64,000 bases of DNA from Clavulina sp. PMI_390 (lineage: Eukaryota > Basidiomycota > Agaricomycetes > Cantharellales > Hydnaceae): assembly GCA_015039315.1 (NCBI GenBank), contig WIDE01000002.1, positions 569,391-633,390 on the forward strand, given 5' to 3'. Made by a program: the position numbers and the translations under genes. Shown here one piece after another: positions 35,117 to 44,744 of this stretch. Each line of letters starts with the position of its first letter. The stretch's first letter is position 1. A model generated the notes under the pieces. The model ran no database searches. It was not told where the DNA came from and worked only from the letters and a program-made list of their open reading frames with translations.

Positions 35117-36471
35117 ATGCTAGGTTTTCGTTTTCGGTTTCTCGTCTTCCTGGGCTTCGTTGCACAGGCCATGGGCCTGGAGCTCATGTGGCCCAACTCG
35201 CCAGCAGCACAGAGCAATGTTTCTGTGCAGTTCTTTGGTGGTGTGGTATGTTCATAGCTGCTGCCGATTTTGCTCCTCGCTCCCCTCACTGATCGCCAAT
35301 CTTTCATTACCTCTGATTAACCTCGCAATCGCCCATGCAGACCCCGTATGATATGACTATCTCCAATAATGCTACCAAGACTGTCATCTACACCTACTTG
35401 GGAAATGACAATGTGACATACTGGTTCGTCCATTTCCAATCCGACGACGGCTCTGCAAGCTTAAAAAACGGGACCTTGCCTTTCCCTCAACCTCCAGGGA
35501 GGTCAATGTAGACGCGGGAACCGTTGTAGTATTCAAGGTCGTAGACGCCACTGGTCTGTCAGTGACGAGCACCCCAATCACCGTTACAGTGAGTCTTCCA
35601 CACACGACTAATTTGTCGTGCTGCAATTTCTCAATATCATGATTGAATGTCCCATCAGCACAGCGTTGCCCAAGTTGTGAGTTATATCTCATCAATACGC
35701 GAAAAGCGGCGATCCATCACATGGAGATCTTACGTCCCGCTCTAGTCCTCAATATCTGTGCAGAGCCTGTCTAGCTTTTCAGTATCGCTCCTATCACAAG
35801 CGAGTGTTGCATCGATATCATCCATCTCGACAGAGTCCCTCGTGTCTGTCACTGCAACGACAAATTCACCATCAAACACCATTACATCCCCCCCGGCCTC
35901 GGGCTCGGGCACCTCAAAAACTGGATCTAAGGTACGCGTACGATTCCTCCTATATTCCACGTAATGTAGATCCTTATGCGTACCCCACCCAATTCATTTC
36001 CAGACTGCAACCAGCTCTGGCTCACCTTCGCAATCCCCGAGCACGGGCGGAGGGCATTCGAACGCGGGAGCGATAGCAGGTGGCGTGGTAGGCGGGATAA
36101 TAGGAGTAGGGATCGCGGCCGTGGTCGCCATATGGTGGTTCAGAAGACGGAGAGACTATGCTGAAGCCAACGCCCCATCCTCCGCCTACTTTACAGCCGG
36201 AGATGCCGCTCGATATCGCGACCATCCAAACGAGAACGAAACGATGCTGACTGGGCACTCGCCTCATTCTGGAGGGAGCGCCAACTTCCCCGAGTATCAG
36301 CAATACCAGCAATACCCCATGACACCCACGTCATTCCCCGGGTCAGAAGCGCCCATGGCACAGTACACGACGACCTCTGTACACACAGGGAGCTCCGCCC
36401 CGCATCCATATTACCAATCACCACAAAACCAACTTCAACCTCACCAATTCTCAGGCCTCCCTGAGGTATAA
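35117..36471 (+). CDS. Membrane-protein paralogue D
   Basis: The start at 35117 gives the signal peptide MLGFRFRFLVFLGFVAQAMG and then LELMWPNSPAAQSNVSVQFF. Exon 2: TPYDMTISNNATKTVIYTYL and NVTYW. Exon 3: EVNVDAGTVVVFKVVDATG and STPITVT. The 18-nt microexon (35659-35676) encodes HSVAQV. After the Ser/Thr stalk comes AIAGGVVGGIIGVGIAAVVA, an RRRR stop-transfer and ANAPSSAYFTAGDAARYRD. The tail is longer and more diverged than in A-C, rich in Gln, Tyr and Pro, but still ends FSGLPEV at the C-terminus. An earlier ATG in the same frame (35027) would spoil the signal peptide. The intron after exon 2 uses donor GTTCGT. Confidence 0.75.
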
Positions 36472-36647
36472 CAATACCCAAGCTAGTTTCGTGGGGCGGA
36501 TGCGGGGGTGATGGCAGGACGAGATACTGGAGATTTCAGCTTTGCTAGAACGCCAGTGTCTGTCGAGCGAGTTGATCCGATACATGGAATGGATACCAAT
36601 AACGATTCGATTGTCCAACGAACAAAGTGACGACAGAGAGTAATAAA

Positions 36648-38039
36648 TTATGAGACGAGGATAAAGATAAGGAACTGCCGAAGCTTGATTAGCATCCCTG
36701 CAAGGCTAAAGTGACTCAAGGGAAGGACTTACGAATACTATGATGACTCCGAACACCTTCAACATTAGCATGCGATTGCTTGAGATGCTTGCATAGTACT
36801 TTAGCAGCTCCCGCTGGGCGCCTTGCACATTGTTCGCAATATCGATAGTGTCAGCATCGATTCGTTGCACTGTCTCCCGCTGCTCCGCCACCATAGTTGC
36901 CAATTGAGTGAAAATCTGACCAAGTTCACCAATGGTGGATTCGATGGATTCGATTGCTGTGGAGCGGGATTGAATGTAGTTGTCCTGGATGACGCACGGT
37001 TCCTATGAGCGAAGGCCAACGATGACTTGAGGAGAAATAGACCCACCTGCTGCTCAACTAACTGCATCTGTTGGAAGGGATTTCCATCGCTACTGACCGT
37101 TCCTGAGTCAGCGCTGAGGTCTACGGCGAGCAATTCGCCTTCAGGAACCGCTCTTCCTTTCCCCTTCGTATCAACGCGACTGGATGGCCTTGAGTTAGGA
37201 TTGAATAGGACAGAGTCTGACAGATGGAAGAACGGACGGTAAGCGACGACGCAAAGCATCGGAATGGGAGGATGCATTACTTGGTTGGGCATGCGCAGCG
37301 GCGGCTGTTGAAGACATGAATTGTTCTGTTCGGTCTCGCGACTCCTTCATGTTCTATGAATATGCACGAGGTAAGACAACATGAAGATAGCAACAGTAAG
37401 ACAGATAGTGAAACAAACCTGAGTTCGGATCTCGAGTACGTCCTTGAAGCTCATGCTCGTTGACGCAAGCTTGCTCTGAAGCAGCATCACAACATTATTG
37501 TTATGCTCTTCAACCTGGTTACTTTGTCCTCCGGCGGACTTTTTGGAGCGAGTGTAGGCTTGAAGAGCCGCAATTTGCTTGTTCAGGTTTGCGATATCTT
37601 GCTTGATGATGTAGGTGAGTTCCTAAGAATCCCGAACCCGAAATTGTCAGTCCAACCGCCGTCGGAAAGGGACGGAAGACATACGCTGATCTCAACTGGC
37701 CGGTCATCGAACAGGGTCTTGCGCTTTGCCACTAGAAGACGATACACCAAAGCCAAAGGTTAATTCCGGCAGTGCAAGAGACACGTTGAGAATTTGGTAG
37801 CATATCCACGTACACTGCGCCAGTTTGTCGAGCTTCATCGTCGTGCTCGAAATATCTTTGCCAATGTTCGAGGCCATTCGAGAGAAGTCGCTCTTGGACT
37901 GCTTGCGAGCATTTGCGGGCAGCAGGCGCTGCTTTGCCTGAGCATCACGGTTGGCTCGTGTGGGATCCCCGCGCGCAGCACGGCTCCTTATGGAGTCCAC
38001 ACAAGCTCTAAACTCGTTGGTACGATCGGTGATAGGCAT
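36648..38039 (-). CDS. SED5: Syntaxin-5 / Sed5 t-SNARE
   Basis: The Golgi Qa-SNARE for ER-Golgi and intra-Golgi fusion. The start at 38039, MPITDRTNEFRACVDSIRSR, is the conserved Sed5 N-terminal peptide that binds Sly1. The Habc region has FSRMASNIGKDISSTTMKLD. A middle exon carries a Pro/Ser linker (NPNSRPSSRVDTKGKGRA) and GNPFQQMQLVEQQ. The SNARE motif includes SIESTIGELGQIFTQLATMV and RIDADTIDIANNVQGAQREL, with the ionic-layer Gln in the expected run. The last intron uses acceptor TTCGGCAG at about 36674, which completes the TM anchor as LMLKVFGVIIV plus FFLIFILVS and a stop at 36648-36650. Reading through the intron would cut the anchor short. Divergent from the phosphatase gene, 257 bp away. 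Confidence 0.88.
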
Positions 38040-38296
38040 TATGTGTCAAGAAATAAGAAAAAGAGTGGCTGGGGAGGGCAACGACCCCGTCGAGAATAGA
38101 TTCGGTGGCAACTGTGGATGCGGCGGAACTTGCCGGCTCATCCGCAGGCCCTGCGAACGTCACGCGTCGAGCAAAGGCGTTTGTTCCCCACAGCTTTTGT
38201 TGAGCTGACGGTCGCCTTGCTTTGTCCTGAAAACGCCTCAGATATTCCTCATAGATAAAACTAACCCCATGATCGCGTGCGGTTCTGGTTGCGACC

Positions 38297-39170
38297 ATGT
38301 CCTACCCCACAACCACCTATCCGAGCTCACCTACCCATACAACGGATAATCCTGGCTCCTACCATGCACCCGAGCAGGCGCCCCTTGGTGAAAATAAGCC
38401 TAATGTAAGCCCTCGTATACATCCTTTGTTGATTCCGCTAAGCGAGAACCGCATAGACCTCTCGAGTTGTGCGAAGACCCATTGAGCGCTCTAATGGAGG
38501 ATATTTCATTCGTGACATGACCAAAGTAAGCAAGCCACTGTAGCTCCATGAGCGATTTGATGCTTAATTCCCGCGCGATTGGTACCAGGGCGGAGGGTTC
38601 GTTATGTCAAGTGGCTACACTGGCGCCAATACTAGTGAACAAGAACCCGCTGTCCGAGGCCCCGTTTCTCAAGTCGCACCTCGCGTATATCTAACAGACG
38701 TTTGGAACGCCTCAGACCCCGCCGTATGGGAGGACAAAGAAATCACCCACATCCTGACAGTAATGCGCCCCGATGACATCCCTCCCAAAGCACAAAACCT
38801 AGCGAACACCCATCCGAATCAAATAACTCCTCCCACTCGTCTTGTTATCCCTCTCGCAGATAGCCCCTCCGCCGATCTTCTGTCAGTCCTTCCTTCAGCT
38901 GTGACCTTCATCTCCTCTGCTCTCTCCCAGGACCCCAGCAACAACGTTCTCGTGCACTGCTTCGCTGGAAAAAGCAGAAGCGCCAGCTGCGTGGCCGCTT
39001 ATTTGATAGAAACCCATGGCCTTGATGAAATTCGCTCGTTGGAAGCGCTAACCCAGGTTAGGGCAGAGGTACAGCCTAACAAAGGGTTTCAGAGGCAGCT
39101 TCAACAATGGTACCATGACCATCTAACCAGACAGGCTGCCGAATCGCTTGTAAATGATTTTCTTGTTTAA
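38297..39170 (+). CDS. Dual-specificity protein phosphatase
   Basis: A 242-residue protein in three exons (38297-38404, 38487-38525 and 38589-39170), all phase 0. Exon 1 is a Pro/Thr/Tyr-rich leader (MSYPTTTYPSSP) and exon 2 is only 13 codons (RSNGGYFIRDMTK). The catalytic domain in exon 3 contains VYLTDVWNASDP, then the P-loop VLVHCFAGKSRSASCVAAYL, a complete HCxxGxSRS signature with Cys nucleophile and Arg. PNKGFQRQLQQWYH follows, as usual in DUSP-type enzymes. Substrates could be phosphoproteins; the exact subfamily is unclear. The expected WPD-type Asp is probably PLADSP. Confidence 0.85.
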
Positions 39171-40064
39171 GGGTTCCCATTTCTTGGTTCTAGTCCAATT
39201 TGGCTATTGTATTCACATACACTTATAGCCACCCCTCCGTTCCTGTATTAGCATTGTTTATCTGTTGAATATTTTTGTATGTGAATGGACCATCATGCGC
39301 TCCCTATCCCATGAATCACACGAAAGAATACTGTCCAGAATCCGGGTTGAGTTTCTCACTGTCAGGAGGTATTGAGTCTGGTAAGCTTATCCTGGCTGCC
39401 GTTTTGGTGCAACGCAGGGCATCAACAAGCTCTGTATAGGCCTATCAGGGGAGAGGCACGCAAGGAACGCTCCACGGTGGTGATGGTGATCAGATGAATC
39501 TTAGTTTAAGCAAAAAAGTCTCTGCAGGCCGGCTCAATAGATGATTCTGCGGGCTTGTTGCATACGCTCTCAAAGCAGCCCGAACATAGCAAGATGCAGT
39601 GATCGGTCGATCCCTTGCCGGTCGCTCATCTCATCTAAAAGGATCGATTCTTCCGGGAAGAGATTGACCCAATAGTTTGCCGTCAATAAACGCTAGCGGT
39701 CGCGAATGAGCGTAATGATGGGATTCATGCCGCAGATTCTCCGATACGAGAGCTCAAGAGAGTGCAAATCACTGGGATCATCATCCAGTGTATGCCAGGA
39801 GTACAGAGCAAGCTCTGAATTCCGAGGACATACGTCAGCGAACAATCACGACTTGATCTTCGGAGTACGGAGTGCGAAGGGGACCATATACAATCATCTA
39901 CAAAGATAGCCGGCTATACAGCAGGTCTTGAACAGAGTGCCGATCAACAGTGATTCTAGAATGAGGAACAGAGATTGTCATATTGATGTATGACGCATGC
40001 GTTCAGAAGAACAACTCACATCAAAACGTGGTATGGTAGATCCTCGCAGGAACAAGGGGGGCCA
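39171..40064. other. Convergent intergenic region
   Basis: 894 bp between the phosphatase and methyltransferase stop codons. Two 3'UTRs are expected. Short frames only, no recognisable RNA or repeat. Confidence 0.35.
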
Positions 40065-41256
40065 CTATCTTGCCTCACCAGCACGAGCGCTAACAATGAC
40101 AAATCTTCCGCCAGCCCTCCACCACATGCCCATCATGCGGGCAAAAATACCCCATAGGAAGCCTCTAGAGCTCAAAAAGGCAATGAACCCCGGGAATACA
40201 TCCAGAGTGATGTCCTGTACATGTATATCGGTGTATCCTATTTTCTCGAGCTGCGATTCGTAATCACGTATCCTGACAAGGTTCTGAGAAGGGACTGCCA
40301 ACGCCCCTGCCCACAGACGAGCCGAATACTGGGAAAGAAGCCCAGAACCGGGCTCAAAACAAATATCAGCAAGTGCGATGCGTCCCTGTCCAGGACGGAG
40401 TTTCCCATAGCATTGCTTCAAAAAGATTTCGCGAGTATTAAAGTGGTAAGCACAGTCCAGGGCGAGAATGCTGTCAAATTGCGGAGGGGAGGATATCGGG
40501 TTGAGTGGATGAGTAGCAGCACCCGATGATCCTTGGCGCCATACAGCATCACCATGATACAGCGTGACAGGAACCTTGCCATATGAATCAGAGGCTTTGA
40601 TCCGTAGTTCGGATCGCCTGAAATGATCTTCTAGACTGGTGATTCCCGTCAAGCTGAGGGGACGTGGAATTTTGTTGTGGCCAAGTTGAAGGAGAAGCGA
40701 ATCTCCCGACCCGAATCCGACATCTAAAATCATATTAGGATTAACGAAGAGCGAAATGAATGAGGTACTGGACCTAGAACATGGCCAGAGTCTTTGCAGG
40801 CAACCAAAGCAGTCTTCAGTGCAAGAGCTGGATTTCGTGGGTCGATATATGTTTTCAATAGAGCGCTCAAAGACGTAAGGAGTCTCGCTATTCACCTTCA
40901 CACGCGTCAGGAAACGTGCAGTTTGGCTGAGAGTTGATCTGGACATGAGCCTAGCTTTACACCTACTGCACAAAGGTTCTCACCGTCCAGAAGCCCATGT
41001 TGAGCCACTCAGTCCGAGTTTCACGGCCAGGGACGTCGTTTAGTGATCTCTGGAACCCTCCGTAGGGTTCCTTTTTGGAATTGGAATCCCGGGATAAGAT
41101 GTAGCCAGTTGAAATTACCAGGACTGTCAGCACGCCAAGAACAACATGTGGAGGAAGGTCCAGATACAGCTCTCTATAGAGGGAAGATATAGAGGAAAGT
41201 ATGTTCTCTAGTACATTTCTTGGGACACTCGCAGTTGAGCTAGCTGGAGCGTCCAT
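40065..41256 (-). CDS. SAM-dependent methyltransferase with N-terminal membrane segment
   Basis: A class I methyltransferase of the small-molecule/sterol type. The start at 41256 begins MDAPASSTASVPRNVLENIL, and a hydrophobic segment VVLGVLTVLVISTGYIL follows, so the enzyme is probably membrane-anchored. Motif I is MILDVGFGSGDSLLLQLGH (around 40690-40740), with LTGITSLEDHFRRSELR after it. The acidic/post-I segment VTLYHGDAVW is followed by FDSILALDCAYHFNTREIFL and KLRPGQGRIALADICFEPG. The C-terminal part has a hydrophobic helix (FLSSRGFLWGIFARMMGMWW). There are three or four introns. The substrate cannot be told. Divergent from SLD2, 146 bp away. Confidence 0.75.
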
Positions 41257-41402
41257 AAATTCAAACCCAGTCAAAGGAAGGAAGCAGCCCTGAGCGTGAT
41301 GCGTGTTGTGACACGACGCAACTCTGATCAACAGACGCGTGTTGTTCCCACTGGGCCCACAGCCGTATTCTACACTCTTGAAGCGCGTTTTTACGACCTT
41401 CC

Positions 41403-43141
41403 ATGGCAGATGTGACGCAGCTTAAGCATGAGCTGAAGGCTTGGGAGCGAAACTTTCGGGAGCAAAACGGTGGCCGCAACCCAACAAAGGAGGACACCAA
41501 GAAAGATCCGGCAATCGGTCAGTTCTCCGCAGCTGATTGTGTTACCAATCTATCTAATTCATGAGATCGTTTTCAATCACATTTGAAACACTAGCTGCTA
41601 AATACAAACTCTATCGCTCTTTACCAAAGTCAGCAGAAGCTGGAACAGCATCAGAGTCTGCCGCCATACCGCCATCTCGCCCTGCAACTTCTATTCCAAG
41701 CATAGCATCAAAACTTGGTTCAACATCCCTTTCGTCGATTCCTAGAGGCCGTGCTATCGAATCGACCATCAGTGACACTTCCAATCCATTCTCTCCTTCC
41801 AAATCGCTTGCACACCGCGAGGCACCTGCCCGTCGGCGGGATGTTTCCCCAGATTCGGATGAATCACCCTCTTCCCGCAAAGCTCAACGAAACCCGTTTT
41901 TAGTTTCCCCCAGAAAAGCCTCCAAAGTCCCTGCGACATCACTATTCTCCGAAGAAAGGAAACGCAAGACAACCTTCCCAGTCCAGCGCCCCCAAAGCCG
42001 GTCCCCTTCACCTTCGCCGCTTCCCCGATTGCCTCGGTCGAGTGATAATTTGACACGGCCGTCTCGCGAGGAAGAGCCGCCATCGAAAAGCTCCTACGAA
42101 TATGTTTCGCCAAAGAAACTACAGTCCATTCTAGCGGCCCCTTCACCCACGAAGCGCCACATCGCCGCGGCTACATCATACACTCCCCGTACGAAAGCAA
42201 GGAAAAGGATGAGAGGAGAGGACGTCCCCTTCACTCCAAGCGAAGGGCGTCGAATAAAGCGTTCTCGTCCCATTGAGGCTGAAGTGGATGTGTTTTCAGG
42301 GCCCACACATTCTGATTCCATGGACGTAGAAGGTGACGACGAGTTGAACGAGCTACCCGAGTCTCCGATCAAGCCCAAGCGGTTGTCTTCAAACGTCACA
42401 GCCGGGCCGTCGAGCCTACCCTACAGTCCTCTATTTGACGACACGGGTAACGGTGCCCGCACAGTTGCTACGTTTGGTCTTCCTTCCTCGAAACGGCAGC
42501 CGGATAGACGATTGATGCTGCGCGAATCCTCAGTGTCAATGGAGCTGCAAAATTCCACCTCATCTTCCGCTTCCCAAAGACTCGAAGACTCTGACGTTGA
42601 AACGAGTCTGCTTCCTCCATCTCCGCCGCGTGATTCTCATCGCTCACAGACGTCTCGTCCCAATATACCACGCAAAGGCAAGCACAAGAAGGGTTCCGGC
42701 CCGAAGGCTGGACTTCTTAGCGAAGATGAAACGACATCTGATCAAGGCGAAGTCAAACTCAGCGGAAACGTAGCGTGGGGGGTACGATCCCATCCAATCG
42801 GCCCTGAGGACTCAGATTCAGAGGACGATATTTTGTCGCTCTCTCAAAACCGGAGCACGTCGCCTGATCCTGAGCCCGACTCGGACGTTCTTGTTGAACA
42901 TGATGAGGTTCCCGTGGAGCTTCGTCAAGCTCGCACGACGTCGTCGGCCCCCATTGATTCCGACAACGTGGCTCGAGAAACCCACGAGTCGATCGCGTGG
43001 CGAACCTTCCTCCAGGGTCATCAGGAGCTCAATACGGGCAGAGCCGCCGGTGGGATATGGGGCGTTGGAGAAGTTGATGAAGAATATGAGGAGGACTGGG
43101 AGAGCGAACCAGAAGGCTGGAATGGGACTTCGGACCCCTGA
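41403..43141 (+). CDS. SLD2: DNA replication regulator Sld2 (Drc1)
   Basis: Sld2, when phosphorylated by S-phase CDK, binds Dpb11 to start DNA replication. Two exons (41403-41517 and 41595-43141) give 553 residues. The N-terminal signature is LKHELKAWERNFREQNGGRN followed by PTKEDTKKDPAIAAKYKLY across the intron, the Sld2/RecQL4 N-terminal domain. The middle is disordered and dense in SP/TP sites (for example SPSPLPRLPRS, YTPRTKA, PFTPSEG), the expected CDK targets. Basic clusters (RRIKRSRP) may be nuclear localisation signals. The C-terminal part has acidic Ser/Asp runs and ends EGWNGTSDP. An earlier exon-2 ATG (41561) lies inside the intron and would lose the conserved domain. Confidence 0.82.
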
Positions 43142-43581
43142 TAGCTGGAATGGATGCTCAATACGGCGCCCGGGGGGACACCCTGCTGACATTCCCAGTG
43201 AGTGCCCCCAAGTCATCGATATTCTCGCATTTGGTATGCAGTATTATATTATTCAACATCTGATCGCCGCTCCCGAGGTAGAGAATCTGAAGATTGATGG
43301 CGGTGGCACAAAACAAGGCACGCGCCTGATGGCGATTCTGTCATGTTTTCTTACCATGTATTGACCCGCCCTGCCGCCCATCATTCCACACGATCCAATT
43401 GACAGGGCTCTCCATCGGAGTGCTCGGATTTTCTCCTGAACTCTGAGGCTGAATTTCCCGAGAAAAATTAGCTTCTGCTCCTCACATATATACCCAACGA
43501 TATTCGATGGGTCTGCCCCCACTCCTTTGCCTTGTTTGAGCCTCACACTTGCGGAACACTCCCCTCGTCGTCTTTTCTGCC

Positions 43582-44028
43582 ATGTCTGTCGCCGGTGCAC
43601 GCTCTGCCTCCCGGATAGAAGCCGCTACCCGAAATCAAGAGGCTATCAATGCGGACATCGTTCGCCAAGTCGTACGAGCACCTGAAGATTTGAGACAGAT
43701 ATTCTTCACTGAAGGCTACGATGGTGTAACGCGCTGGTCAGCAAGGTATGCTATCACTATACGCTCGCTGGGACCTGTGTTGACTCGACAACTCTCTAGA
43801 TGGCAAGATTTATGTGACACAGTGGTGCGCAGTCGTCTACTTTTTCTCTTGGCACCTTGAACCGACACTGAAGACATTATTCTATAGCTTCGCGTCCACT
43901 GGCTCGGTCTATTATTCGAAGAGACACGCCAGCAGGCAGTTCTATGCTGCGATCGATGCCTCGATATGAGGATATCGGTTGATGTTGTGACATCCGAAGC
44001 CCTCCGCGTCAAGCATGCTCTAGAGTGA
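43582..44028 (+). CDS. Small protein, unrecognised
   Basis: Three exons give a protein of about 110 residues. It starts MSVAGARSASRIEAATRNQE and continues AINADIVRQVVRAPEDLRQI and FFTEGYDGVTRWSA. The first intron (donor GTATGC, acceptor CTCTCTAG) leads to RWQDLCDTV. The second (donor GTGCGC, acceptor CTATAG) leads to LRVHWLGLLFEETRQQAVLC and ends with VKHALE and TGA. Two adjacent cysteines are followed by DRC. No family is recognised. The reading frame stays consistent across two short introns with good splice sites, which supports a real gene. Its neighbours are SLD2 (same strand) and the long disordered-protein gene (convergent). Confidence 0.55.
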
Positions 44029-44744
44029 AAATAGTTTTGCTGCCACGCCCTCGCGATTTCCGTACTTCCAAAAGCTTTCGTTCTCATCCCTCAATCGAGG
44101 GGAACCCTGCCTTCGTCACGACCCACCCACGTCCTCACACTCCCCATTCACTACACTTCATCTCATGTCCTCGGTGAGTTTATTGTGCTTCATTTACCAG
44201 TAGATCGCATGACCGTTAACTTTTGGTGCTTTTGCTATGCACACGTTCGCTTTGCGCTGGAAGACGTACAAATACCCTCATCATCATTCGCATTATTATC
44301 CGTGCTCCTATTCTCCGTACATGCCCATCTATCAATTATACTCCGCATATCTTTCCCATCCTCACCTCCGTTTTCCACCCTTCATTATTTCTATGTCCCT
44401 TCACACCTCCGTGGACCTATTGATGTACACCCTCATATGGACAATATGATGATGATGCAGACAAATTTGCGAATGAATTCTAATTCCTTTGCTATCGTGT
44501 GAAGAGGGTCGTTGGGAAAATCCACGAGAGTTGTACTAGAGCTAGCTAGGGTAAAGCATGCGAAAATGGGGGCGCATAGATAGACACCTGCACCGCGCAG
44601 AAGCCCCGAAGGAAAAGAAAGGGCAACGATCAACTGGGTATATGAAGATATAAAAAATGAGGCGAATGCATGAGCAAATGTCCAAATGAACGAGAAAAGC
44701 ACAAGTATTGGTTGTGAAAAGCCAAGTCGGAAGGGGTGGGAAGA
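44029..44744. other. Convergent intergenic region
   Basis: 716 bp between two stop codons. The plus-strand part is pyrimidine-rich, with CATCAT-like stretches. No supportable gene. Confidence 0.35.

Noticed and set aside
36648..36733. Sed5 ending by reading through its last intron
   Set aside because: This gives a short, non-hydrophobic end; the acceptor TTCGGCAG restores a full TM anchor.
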